Shown: positions 44,664 through 56,434, counted from the first letter of the stretch. The stretch: 64,000 bases of DNA from Gentiana macrophylla (GCA_026214975.1 CM047805.1:59574834-59638833), one strand, 5' to 3'. Notes: generated by a model not told the origin, from the letters alone. Numbers and translations are program-made.

Positions 44664-46416
44664 CATCTGGTGATGATGATGACAGTGATCATGATGATCA
44701 TAATGGGGATAATCATGATGGCACTGATCAAGACGATGCTAGTGATGATCCACAAGATATTGCTGATAACACAGGCAAAGAAGTTGAACAAACAGATAAT
44801 GCAATTGATGATGACATCTTCCTAAGTTATTTTCTTCAAACACATGAATCAGCCAAGTCAACGCCACCAGCTCAGCCATCTCCTCAGCAGCTATCTGTTG
44901 ACACTCCGGCTGACCCTACAACAGTGCTAGACACTGGCTCAGCTACTGCAACACCAGTCAAGGCAATTCCCAGCACAAAGCAAGGGGGAATAGGAGACAG
45001 TGATGCACCACAATTTACTCCACTCAAGTACTTGAAGAAGTGGAAGCTGGTCTAGATGTTACTCAACGTATAGACCGAGGACAACAAACAGAGCCAGAAC
45101 CAGCTGATACCCATCAAAAACTCCCTCAACTAACCATTGGAATATCCAATGAAGCATTTGAAAAAACAGCAAATCTGCTGGCTGAAGAATTGGAACAACA
45201 AGCAATGTATCTCAGATCTATGACTATGGCATTTAAACATGAAAGCCACTCGATAGAGAAAAGATTTCAGGCGGTTGCTGAGTACATTGATGCACAGAAT
45301 ATTGTTGTGCAAAGACAAGGAGACTAACTGAAACAGTTAAACCTCAATATCACCAACAATCTTGCAGGACTCCGACAACACATTTCTCAAGAAAATGAGT
45401 TAATGGCACTTGCTTTTGGCACCAGATTTAGAAGTGTAACCCAAAAGCTGACTGATCATGACTAAACAGTATCTTACTGCAGCAAAGGGAGTACGGTGAC
45501 AAAAATGGGGAAATAAGTGATAAGCCTAAACAAGGATCAACAGTTAGACCCCCACACTTCCCTGAAGAGCAGCTAAGATCAAGGGACAGGGAACTTAGAA
45601 TTCGAAATGAAGCTGAAGAACAGCTAAGAAAAACTAGAGAGGAAAGAGAGAAGCTATCAAATGAACCATGCATAGGTTTTCCTCACCCCATCCAAAGAAG
45701 AGATGATGATAGAGACAGATCAGGTAGACAGCAAAGACCTGGATCAAATCAACAAAGAGGATCAGAAACCAACACAGAGTCTGCACTGGCAGAGGTAACA
45801 CCAGCAGAGGAAGCAGGGAAGAGTATGATGTTGAAGTAACAATGTAAGAGAGTTCTTCAGGGTACAAAACGGTCTACATACGAATCTAACGCAAGATGAA
45901 GCTTGGGCAGACTGGCTATGATATCAGGATGAGAAGATGAGAATTGATATGGCCAAAATCTACAATGATGTTAAGAAACAGCATGCATCTCTCAACCAGA
46001 ATGCTGGATCTAACTCAATCAGCAGACCAAGTACAGCCATACCCCTCTCTTCACAAGGACCAGAAGATTTGCCCAGTGAACAACAAGAAGATTTCAATTA
46101 CATGCCAAAATTCTTCGATCCTATGGGGAAAATAAACCGACAAGAACAATGGGGTCTGTTCAAAAGTCTCAAGTTTGCTGACTCTCACATTGCTGAAGCT
46201 AGGGATAGACTTGAGAAATACTTTGGAGAACCTCGAGCAAATGAAACTTTTCCTGACTTTCACAAACTCTTCAACAAGAATATATTCCAGGGAGTCTCTG
46301 AGTACACTGCTATGGCATACAGGAAGTGGAAGTTCCCAGAAATTGATTGGAAAGATATGGAGGAGGTTCAGACCACAAAATTCAAGAGGTACAAAGCAGA
46401 ATTGAGCAAAATATAA
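44664..46416 (+). pseudogene. Post-pol ORF of D, C-terminal part
   Basis: Continues after F. Begins with a long Asp-rich run (DDDDSDHDDHNGDNHDGTDQ region), then Thr/Pro/Gln-rich text. 45040-45327 has a helical stretch EKTANLLAEELEQQAMYLRS and FKHESHSIEKRFQAV that could form a coiled coil. 45937-46416 is open with FNYMPKFFDPMGKI, WGLFKSLKFADSHIAEARDRL and a WKFPEIDWKDMEE segment, ending TAA 46414-46416. Stops near 45054, 45327 and 45463 break it. No transmembrane segment is visible. Confidence 0.6.
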
Positions 46417-46539
46417 TTACTGTACTTTGAATATATTGCCCATAAATGGATGAATAAAATTGTTGAGTTTTATTCCAGTGTTTATTATGAAAAATTTTGG
46501 TATACTTATGTTCAGGCTTATGAGGGTTTTGGCATCATC

Positions 46540-46552
46540 AAAAAGGGGGAAA
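46540..46552 (+). other. Polypurine tract of D
   Basis: AAAAAGGGGGAAA directly before the 3' LTR (TGTTAGG at 46554). The preceding CATCA is usual in Sirevirus PPT regions. Confidence 0.88.
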
Positions 46553-46553
46553 T

Positions 46554-47949
46554 TGTTAGGAACATTTTATAATGTTTTGATGATAGCCATACTAGCTGTT
46601 ATAGCAAGCCTGAAATATGTTAGAATTCTCTATATAAGTCTTTACTTAGAGTCAGACATGTTGTATAAGTTAAGTCAAACAAGTATTGTACTAGTTGGTA
46701 GGATGGCTAAGTAAGAACAGATATTCGGCAGAGTGAAGCCAGTCAAGTACCAACAGAGAAGCACGAAGACATTATGGTCTGACTTATAACCAACGAAGTC
46801 TGTGATGACCTTGGAAAGTTACATTCCATGTGATGAAACTTGATGTTTAATTATGGTGTACACTGATTTCACACAAATCAAGGATCAGTGAAGTACAAAG
46901 ATTCTCCTAAACCTAAAAGAATGAAGGAAACAGGGAATCGGGAAAGTGAATTGACTATCAGCTGAGTGAAGATAAAGCAGTGAAGGAAGATCTAAGCGGC
47001 AAAGTCAGACAGTCACTTAACTGATCATAGAACGGCCAAGTAAACCTTACTTGATCAGATTTTGATGTATGAAGAAGATACAGAGGATCAAGCATTAAAT
47101 GCACAATCAATTGAGGATCAATCAAGGATGGATTTTCTGATAAACGTTTGAAGAAAAATCCGATCACTAAAATTAAGGAGAATATAATTAAGGGGGAATC
47201 AAGAATAAAATCAAGGATTCTCTTATTAAAATAGCCAACGGACGGAAATTCAAATCAAGGATTATCAAGGCTATAAATAGAAGGCATTGACAGCAAGATA
47301 AAAACACATATAAGAGAACGATTAAGTTTGATAATTTACAAGCAGAAACTCTGTCAAAGTTAAAAGCCTTCATCTATGCTAAAAGGAACAACTCTTAGGA
47401 ATCAGAACTTCAATTGCGAATCAAGCATTGAGACTGATCAATAAATTTGAGAATCCAATTCACTTCAATCACGCAACTGAATCAGATCCATATGAGATGG
47501 AGTTGTGTTTGAGATAGCTACTGAAGGATTTGTTCTCAAGGGGCAGTGAAAGAGACTGAGTCACTGAAGCTGTTGAAGTTAGGGAGTGATAGTCTTGAAG
47601 ATTGTGAAGCTTGTGTAGTCAAGGACAATCAGGCTATTGTATCTATGAAAACAATAGTGAAATTCCTCCAATCATAACATGAGAAGAGTGGATTAAGGGA
47701 TTACACCACCCTGAACCACTATAAACCTTTGTGTCAATTTACTTTCAGCAATTTACCTTACTGCATTTATTTAATTGCTTATATTATATCATATATTTGT
47801 GATTGCATAAACTAATTTGAAACAACATATTAAGAAGGGACTTATCCGCTACCCAAAAGTTTTTAAATACAAGAAATTTTATTGAAACTCCACTATAGAC
47901 ATTCACCCCCCCCCTCTGACTATAGTTTTACCCTTCTCTAGGACCAACA
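46554..47949 (+). repeat. 3' LTR of D
   Basis: 1396 bp, TGTTAGGAAC to ACCAACA. Retains the 175 bases missing from the 5' LTR (46563-46737). A CTATAAATAGAAGG promoter-like string lies near 47271-47284. Confidence 0.93.
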
Positions 47950-49219
47950 ATTATTCCGATTCTGATTACTAGCTTTGTTTTACCTTTTTCTTGTTGTTTT
48001 TCTTCATTTGTGTTTTCATTTTTTTAGTCTTTCCAACATTGGTTTCTCGTGTAAGGTAAATATAATGATTTTGTTGGCTTAATTTGTTTAGAGTTATATT
48101 ATTTCTCTTTAACTGCCGCCATTTTTCTTATACAGGTTAATGTCACCCCGAGTTTCTCGTTTTGTTTTGTATGAGATATTCAATGTGGATTTTTCACAGA
48201 TTTCTTTCGCAAGCCCTTAGACGTACATATAGCGATACATCCGCCTTCTTTGCTCCATGCTTCATGAAGCTAAGTTCCTTTCTTGTTTTAATCTATTCAC
48301 AATTGGGGACAATAATTCGATTAAGTGGGGGGTAGGAAACGTCACTTAGCTCTTTAGCATTGTATTTCTCTAAATACTTGATTGTCTCGATTCTCTGTGA
48401 TGCATTTTTCACCACTTTACCTTTTGATTCGCTTTCGATAAAATTATAAAAGACATGAAATATTTGATCTTTTGGAGCTAATTAATTATATCTCTGTTTC
48501 ACGAACGAATGGATGAAAGTCATGCAAACTTTTGAATTAGTTGCATATTAAACGCATATTCTATTTGTGAACCGCCCATAAGAACGTATAACTCGCTTTC
48601 TTCAGTATGTTGTTAGATTATTGACTAGAGTTGACCTCAGTTTTCTGAGTTTGTTCTACCTATGGTCATTTAGGTCAAGTTGTGGATTTTATAAGTGTCA
48701 AGGATAAATGGATTCGGTACTTTATCAAAATTAGCGGACCGTGAGGATAGATAGATTTTTGAGTGTCCACCCTGCCAAGAATAGATAAAAGCCGCAATAA
48801 AATATTATACATTCTCTTTGGCAATAGAGAAGCAAATTCGGAGCGTAAGACGCGCGACCCTCACACAAATAATAATAAGACCTGATAAACACGAGCCTTG
48901 AAGTATTACTCGGTTCTCGATCCACCTTGCCCAGTTTACTTGACCTATGCAATGAAAAAAAATTATTAATTACATGGCGTAAAGGGACAAGCATTCTTGT
49001 GATTTTCTAAGCAAGACTTAAGTTGATATAATGTGATTCTGTCTACACCATTGATGCCTACGAGTTATTTCACATACGCACCAGTTCATAGTAGTCGACG
49101 TGTTTCTTATCTTGAATTTGTGATGCATAGCTGATTTTAATTGACTTGTATATTGGTCCGAGAGTTCATTTTCTTTCTCCTTTTTGCTTTGGACGATCAC
49201 AAGCTAAGTGGGGGGTAGT
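47950..49219 (+). other. Right interior of element G
   Basis: Starts with the last codons of the G ORF (TAG at 47970-47972), then non-coding, T-rich sequence. ATTGGGGACAATAATT and AAGTGGGGGGTAGG lie at 48302-48337; the second purine motif AAGTGGGGGGTAG lies at 49206-49218, just before the 3' LTR. This repeats the plan of F. Confidence 0.75.
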
Positions 49220-50621
49220 TGATAACACCCGAAATAATTCTATAAATGCTACCTTTATTTACCCCGAATCATCCTCGAGAGAGGAAAGATAGTCGAGATA
49301 TTATGTGAAGTACACGTTAATTGCACAAAGGCATGTTCCTTGGGTAGCGATTCGCATTTGTATATTTATCCCATGGATGTGGTAATCGTTTCTACCTTTT
49401 TTTGTGTGTATTTCGGGATGTACCTTATTCGGAGCAGCGAAAGCATGGATCTGGACTGAGAGGAAGTCATTGGGCCGAGTTAAAAAAGACCAAGAAGAGA
49501 TCTACCAAAGAAAGAAGCCGAAGTTGGGCTCGATAGCTCGAGGCCCACCTCTGACACATCGAGTTCTTGGAGGACAAGTAAACCGACCCACGCGGTTTAT
49601 CTAAGTCGGCTAGGGTTTTCTTCAGTCTTATGTTGGTTGTATTGCTATATAAAGCTTGTATTAGTCTCTTGTAAGCATATACTAAAAATCATTCATCAAG
49701 TCTATGAAATAAAGTTCTTGGTTTTGCTTTTGTGAGTTGTCCTTCAGTTTCCTTCTTACCAAGCCTTCTCTAGCTTGAGTAGGTCAAGCTAGATATTTAT
49801 AATCGATGTATGAAGCTTTGACATTCCTTTGTAGCTTAGTTATTGTACATTTACTTGTTTCTATGCAATGTAATTAATCTGAATGTTTAACAACCCTGTA
49901 ATTTACCAGAATTAGTCAGAACGAATCGATGTGATTCAACAAATAGGAACCGCCACTCTCGATTCAGTGACGGTCTATATCGCTGAATCAAGGCAACTTT
50001 TAGGTCACCTTAAATCTGGAGATTAAGTGTCAACTACGTTCATTGACAGATTTATTTTACATGTTCTTAGCTTGATCACCTAATTGCATGTCATTGTAAA
50101 TTAACATGAAGGATGATAAATTGACGTGTTAGTTAGGACATAGTCTGGATCGATCCATAGGATTGTGCTCGTCAATCCACGATAGCTGCTTAGGGATGTT
50201 TTCTGTCTTGAGCCGGCACGTTCTAGAACTTATTGCGTGTGGGTTAATACAACCAAGTAAGAAGGTTAACTGCACATAGACATTTATTGTCTTTTCAATG
50301 GAAATAAACTAGGTTGGGAGACTGCACCCATAGCAAAAACTGAATATAAAACATCTTCTGATTGATTCGGCGAATTACAGCAAAAATATAAATATGATGA
50401 TTAATTACACCAAGCTATAAGATAAGGGAGGTAGGAAGGGACATCGTTTTCTTTATTCATCTTTATGTTGGTCTAAGACCGTCTGTGTGTTCATAGTTAG
50501 ATTGAATGCGTTTATTTCTAAAGTCGCAATGTCTCTCTGGGATCGACCTTAATTCTCTGTGGCTATACTATAAATTGTCCAAGTACACTTTCTAGTATAA
50601 GCGACCTCACACGCGACATCA
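49220..50621 (+). repeat. 3' LTR of element G
   Basis: About 1402 bp from TGATAACACCCG (right after the purine tract) to GACATCA. TATATAAA at 49646-49653. U5 box variant TCTCTCTGGGATCGACC at 50532-50548. Part matches the fragment at 11965-12275. The right end is set by TG/CA rule and spacing only. Confidence 0.75.
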
Positions 50622-50980
50622 TATGCCTAGATGAGCGAGCTTGATCTAAGATATTGGACTTGCGAGATGGTGGGCGGACTGACCGGCCCTTAATGCTTCG
50701 AGTTGTGCAGTGAGCGGAGAGCTAAAAGGCTTAATGAATGCTACTTGTTGCCTACTAGTGACGTGGGTCACAATGATCTTAAGCGGGCTTGATCTTTCCC
50801 GACCCGATCCGGTTTATGATGATGCTGACTCATCGGGACGAGGACCCTATCCGTTATTGGGCCCACGTACGGGCCCAAAGTTGATCCGTGGGTTCTTTTA
50901 TGTGTTTGGCATATCAATGTCCCCCTACTCCGTGTCTTATGCATTTGCTTGAAATGTAAGGCGGGGAGTAAAGTTGTTAG
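50622..50980. other. Unassigned spacer between G and the CACTA element
   Basis: GC-richer than its surroundings. Contains the inverted repeat TTGGGCCC/GGGCCCAA (50857-50878, 6-base loop), whose TGGGCC arms match plant promoter site II elements. An 80-codon frame at 50710-50952 shows no known motif. Possibly flanking LTR debris. Confidence 0.4.
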
Positions 50981-51479
50981 CGCTACAAAAAAATGGAGAA
51001 ATAATGACAAAAAATTGGTGAGAGGATGCTATTCTGGTCACTAAAGTCAATCATTATTATAGTTTTAGTGAGAGTTAGTATTTTGTGTAGCTAAAAGGTG
51101 AAGTCTTAATGACTAATTTCAATCCGGTCATTATTCGTATACTTGGAAAAAATATGACTAATTTTTTTTAAATTTATAAATATATACGTGCCTTTTTTTC
51201 GGGGGTTGGGGAGCATGACTTTTTCTTGGAATGTGTATTCCCGCAAATTGTTTTACTTTTAGTAAAAAAAGGTCCCGCCCCACTTTTCCAAATCAGCGCC
51301 AAAGAAATTTTCCTGATTTCTATCCACAGGTTTTGTTTAAAATTGATTTATCCTGCTTTTAAATTGATTTATCCCTCTAAAACAATTGATTTATCCAATT
51401 TTCCTGCTTTAAAACTATAGCGGCTCATATCTTATCACACAATTAAACCGCTGATATACAATTCAGAGAAGTCCAAAAA

Positions 51480-52470
51480 TAATAAACTTTTTTCCAAATC
51501 GTGATCGAACCTACGTATTCAGCATCGAAGAAGCGATTGATCCTACCAAGGATCGATTTGTCAGGTATTTGATTTTGCTTGTTAATTTATTTCTTAGGTT
51601 TGGTGTACAATACCCACCTATTGTCTACTTGATTTCATTTTCTAATTTTTCACATATTTGCTTCAGTATTTATGTTTTGGTTTATTAGAGTGATTCATTC
51701 ATTTCAAGTGCGGCGTCATCGGTGTTTCTTGGGTTGATATCGGTGTAATCAGGTATGATTTCGAATTCATGAGATTTTTCTATTTCTAGAAATTGATTAA
51801 TTGGTGTTTTTGGAGATCCACCGTAATAATTTTTTGGTTTGGTTTGTGGCTTGGTTGATATCACAAAGAATTTTTTTATAATTCCTATTTGATTCCACGA
51901 TCTTTACGGTTTGTATTTGCACAATCCAAAAATTGGTCACAGCTAACGCAACTTGTTCATCCTATGATTGGCTTTTGATGAATCTCCATATACGTGCATC
52001 GCGCATTTCTTCAATAGTAAATATAATGTTGTATATCGAATATGGTTATTGAAAAACCAATTGAAAGTCTGTTTGATTATGTTTGATTGGTAAGATTTAT
52101 TTTTTACTTTGATTGGTAAGTCATTTTCTATTATCCATTTGATTCAGTTTTAATTATTTCTGTGACAAACTATGGGAAATATAAAATGGGTTACTTGTGA
52201 TTGGAACGTGTTTAGATGTTGTTATGTAAAGTGATGCATTGTAGATCACCTATGTATGGATGAAGTTTATGTTCTACAAATTCTGCATCTCTCATGTTCG
52301 AAAAATTGTCTAAATTAAATGATTTCTTTTAAACTGAGATTTTTGTGGCAGTAAATGATTGAATTTATGGCATGAATAGACATAATGAAATGTGTTGAAA
52401 TCATGTTGGTGCCACGGACATTCTGGGATTTGGAAACTCATGAACATGATTTTCAATATAAAGGAGAGGA
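51480..52470 (+). other. Non-coding left arm of the CACTA element
   Basis: No ORF with recognisable motif. Text near 51510-51570 (CGAACCTACGTATTCAGC, ATCGAAGAAGCGATTGATC) resembles a leader or exon, but nothing can be assigned. Confidence 0.5.

Positions 52471-52472
<2 letters not shown>

Positions 52473-52558
<86 letters not shown>
52473..52558. repeat. (AT)n microsatellite
   Basis: About 74 bases of pure AT followed by a short interrupted run. Length is prone to slippage and assembly error. Confidence 0.95.
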
Positions 52559-54223
52559 GCTTGAACTTAAAGTATGATGTTCTGTGTCTGCATTTTAGAT
52601 TATAATTTTCCTAAGTCATTTTACATAAATACATACAAGAAGCAAATGTAAGGAATATGAAGGAAAAATAAAAGTGGGTTCTACTAAGTGCTCAAGAAGC
52701 CGTGTAAGGCCTACGTTCTTTTCTCGTCATATAAACTGGAGTCTTTACATGCTCCGGGTGATATCTGATTGAGTCTCTATGTGCTCTATGATTAAAAGCG
52801 GATTTTGTGTGGGTTCGTGCATGAAAGTCTCAAAAAGAAATGCATTCCTGTGTTGTGATCACATAAGCTAGTTATGTATGTTCACCGTGTGCATTGAAAA
52901 GTCCAGAATTTTGAAATGATAAGAACAGTATTGATGGATTCATTAGTTTCGTTGTGACACTTCTGGCCTAATTTTCTTAGTTTGGAAGTTCTAGAATGAC
53001 ATAGGTGCTTGTTATTGGCATCCCAATGGATCCGCTGGCACCCCATTTCGGGCTTAACATTCGACCTTCGTGCCCCAAGACCATATACTTATTCTTTGTT
53101 TTAATTTTATTTTTTTATATACAGCAAACACATCTCTGCTCGGGCCCGTTCTTTGAACATATTCACCGCTTCATCTTTTTCTGCTTTATGTATTAATAAT
53201 GTAGTTTTATATGCGATGACCCTCGTTAGTCATGGCTCTTATTCCATTTAACCTTGAGGCACTATCATAATTATTTGTTGGGATTGAAGGGAAACTTTGT
53301 CCACCGAAAATGAGAGTGACAGAGAGACAAAAATTACTAATTTTTAGAGTGTAGAGAAGTTGAGTGAAAAAAACATCCCATGGAGCCCAAGATCTTAGTT
53401 GAACTGTGTTTTCTTATGTTCTGTTTCATAGGAAATTTGTTAAAGGTCTATAAATACACTAGACACGGCTAAAATTGTGTATTGTCTTTCACTGTATAAT
53501 GTGGGTAAAACTTTTGTAAGGCTATGTGTTCATGACAAAAAAGGGTATCGAGGAAATGACCGAACGTGCTGCTTATGTAACGCTGCATACTTGGGCTTTG
53601 GGATGAGTGTTTACAATGTCAATAACAAAACAAAACAATGAGCTACCAAAAAAGTATTGACAAACAGGGTCAAACTGAGTTGTGACAAACAGGGTACATT
53701 CATTTTAATTTGATTGGTATCTTCTTTGAAGTGTGAAAGCGCACTATATGAAAAGTATCAGAAACAAATAAATTTTGTGGAAAATGAATTTACGGGTTTT
53801 ATCAACTCACGATAACCACGACCAAAAGGAAACAATATCACTATAATGAAAAACGGTTGTGCCACAACGAGTGACTCAACACATTTTTGTACCCTTAATT
53901 ATAGTGTAGTATTTATTGATTGTGATGTTGGCTCACTATAATCAAGTGTGCAGAAATGTATTGGGACACTTATTATGGCACAATTGTTGTGCATGTAGCA
54001 TCACTAAAAAATTTATCATAATAACACATCCATACTTTTTTTGTGGGCAAAAGGATATTTTTTTAGGCAACTTTTATTGAACATGTTTGTTTTCTGTGCA
54101 TCGTACCTGATTTTTGTGGTCTCTTGTCTTCCAAACTTTAATCCTATTATATTATATTACAACAAGTGTTTTTTGTGTAAGATTTTTTGGTTCACACTTA
54201 TACATATTTATGAAATTAGGAAA

Positions 54224-54343
54224 ATGGCACCTAATAAGAAATGGATGAGTCTTATCAATGATCGACTCAATGTAAAATACAAGGCCGGTGTTAAAGATTT
54301 TTTAGAATATGCTTTTCGAAAGACAAGTGAAGAGCATTTGTAG
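54224..54343 (+). pseudogene. CACTA transposase-associated domain fragment
   Basis: ATG at 54224, 39 codons to TAG 54341-54343. Starts MAPNKKWMSLINDRL and continues YKAGVKDFLEYAFRK. This matches the start of the transposase-associated domain found at the N-terminus of plant CACTA proteins (usual form RxWMY...YxxGVxxFLxFAF). The zinc-binding Cys residues that should follow are missing. A TATA-like TATACATATTT lies just upstream. Confidence 0.8.
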
Positions 54344-55607
54344 TGTTTTTCAACTGTTCATTGTTCATCAACAGGTCTGAAGCAAGCATTTCTGATTCCA
54401 CTTTTTTCAACATATTGATTTGATTCATGATCAATTTCATCCACAATGTTTTTCACCTGTTCATTGCTAGTTAACAAGTCTCAATCCAAACTTTCTGATC
54501 CTACAGCTCGATTTGATTTATCATGAACAAATTTAACTGAAGACAACATTTCGAACTTGTTTTGTCTATGTGCTAATCTTAGATCTTATATATTTTGTAG
54601 GTTTCAAACTTATATATTCGGTTCTAATCTTAGATCTTAATATGTTTTTAGCTTACTCCAATCCATTACATGCTAAACCCAATTTGATGAAACTATAGTA
54701 GCATATGTTTGTTGGATAGAGCTTGTTTTGACCCCATACGTAACGTTCTCAACATGGTTGACAGTGTTTTGGTTTTCCTCTTTAGGCAAGAATGACAACC
54801 AAAAAAAAAACTTTATGCCATGATTCCGTAAATCACCGAACGGCCAAGAATCTGTTGTTTTGTTGATATACTTAGATCAACAATTCCGTTAATATCATGA
54901 CTATAAGTTGCATATATATATTAGAAGTGAAAATCGAATATGAATGCACCATTTATACTGCGTGTGCTATCTTAACGAGTTTTCAGCTATTACATATAAA
55001 TATTGTTGGCCATTTCATTGACATGAAATGGATACATATTAGTAAGAGTGTAAATGTATTGTCCTTTTCACTTTTGGTAAGACGATAATGTGTATATTTT
55101 TCTTTCGAAAATGACCAGCAGTAATTTCCCTTTTTACCCCTTTCTCTTCGCCTCTTTCCAAGAATAATATTCTCTCACTATCATGTATGTTTTATCTCTG
55201 TTGAAACTATTGTTACTTTACAACATGATGGGTTTTTTCAGATATATATGGCCCCTCCTTGATTGTATGTTGTTGCTATCATTTACTAACTATCGCTACT
55301 TGAATTTCGCCTGCTCACACTATCTTTTGCCTAGGAAGATTAAAAATGGAAAACACGAAGAATCGAAAAAAAGGAATGAGCCCTGGCAAAATAAAATTTC
55401 AATATTAATTGCCGAGGATAGACTTGGGAGTAGGTATTGAGCCCTTGCATTACTGCTCGCCTGTGTTTTCTTCCAAAGAAATATTGTATTTGTGTTTGGT
55501 CATTGGACGTGCCCATACTTTCCTTTTTGGCCTTGCGATTATTAATTTTTCGTTTAGATTTTAGTTTTTCCTTTTATGTCATCTTACACGTTTGATAACA
55601 ATTTTTT

Positions 55608-55781
55608 GCAGGGGATGTAGAATTTATTGCACACCATGCTGAAAATTTCATTCACAACTATCTAAATTACAAGATTGAAGATCTTGATAAGGTTGATTGT
55701 TGCATAAGCATGAAGAAACTGCTTCAATCTAGTTCACCTTGTAGTTTCAAGTTCGTTAAATGGGATGAGGTTGTGTTCTAG
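55608..55781 (+). other. Possible exon remnant in the CACTA element
   Basis: A pyrimidine-rich tract ending TTTTTTGCAG (to 55612) looks like a 3' splice site. The following open stretch encodes FIAHHAENFIHNYLNYK, DLDKVDCCISMKKLLQ and ends WDEVVF with TAG 55779-55781. No family recognised. Confidence 0.35.
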
Positions 55782-55999
55782 TGTTTGAGTGGTGTAGGTG
55801 TTTTAAAATAACTTTGTCATTTAATACTACGTTTCATTTGGCTTTTTCTTTTGATGTTGAACTCGTCTTGCTTAGATGTTAGTGTTTGAACACATCATGT
55901 TAACGTTATTTCAAAAAAATCTATTATTGCATTTAGTGTTGTGTATTAATAATTGTTGTTTTTAAATAGATGTAATTCAATAATGGTAATTAAGACTAA

Positions 56000-56434
56000 T
56001 GCTAAATCATTGTATTGCTATTAATAATAATGACGATAAGTTTATCATCATTATTAAATTAACTTTTAATTAAGGTATAATTAATAATGACAAGGAACAT
56101 ATTGGCGGTAAAAAGACTTACGGTGACGGGAATATTGATATTCTAATAATGGGGTATATTGTTAGTATTGTTATTTCTAATGAGAGGAGATCGAACAAAT
56201 AATGATCAAAATTATCTTCATTAATATAAACTACTAATGAGAGTATAATATCGTCATTAATTATACAATAATTATAATGACAGGACACTATACAATCATT
56301 ATTTACTTTTAGCTAGGAAGGCAGTAGTGACGGGCCATGACGGGAAATTTCCCGTCGTGAAACGTTTTCAATGACAGGATATTAGCTTTTAATGACCAGT
56401 TTTCCTGTCGTTAAAAACCGATTTTCTTGTAGTA
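56000..56434. repeat. Subterminal repeats of the CACTA element
   Basis: Many short units (AATAATGAC, TAATGAGAG, CGTCATTAA, TGACGGG) in both orientations, plus the perfect 18-bp palindrome GACGGGAAATTTCCCGTC at 56339-56356. Such clusters bind the CACTA accessory protein in En/Spm. Confidence 0.75.

Larger units (their letters stand above)
13903..47949 (+). mobile_element. Element D: Sirevirus-like Ty1/Copia retrotransposon with three nested insertions
   Basis: LTRs start TGTTAGGAA and end CAACA. The near-target duplication is ATTAC (13898-13902) and ATTAT (47950-47954). Order: 5' LTR, Met-type PBS, gag with CCHC knuckle, protease, integrase, RT, RNase H, a long non-pol ORF region, PPT, 3' LTR. 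C, E and F interrupt the 5' LTR, RT and post-pol ORF. Without them the element would be about 11.8 kb. The integrase-before-RT order makes it Copia; the size, the post-pol ORF and the LTR ends fit the Sirevirus (SIRE/Maximus) lineage. Confidence 0.88.
50981..56434 (+). mobile_element. Non-autonomous CACTA (En/Spm-type) transposon
   Basis: Ends CGCTACAAAAAAATGG (50981) and GATTTTCTTGTAGTA (to 56434) are degenerate forms of the CACTACAAGAAAA inverted terminal repeat. Subterminal repeats such as TAATGAC, GTCATTA and GACGGG are dense in the last 500 bases and present at the left (51100-51150). Interior has the transposase-associated N-terminus at 54224-54343 but no transposase core. A 3-bp target duplication is not evident (TAG versus TTT), so ends may have decayed. 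Confidence 0.75.

Noticed and set aside
52392..52577. Tyr/Ile repeat peptide
   Set aside because: Translation of the (AT)n microsatellite.
53836..54012. Possible MITE or nested CACTA end with CACTATAAT and GGCACAA inverted text
   Set aside because: The inverted repeats are too imperfect and no target duplication is visible. It may only be subterminal sequence of the CACTA element.
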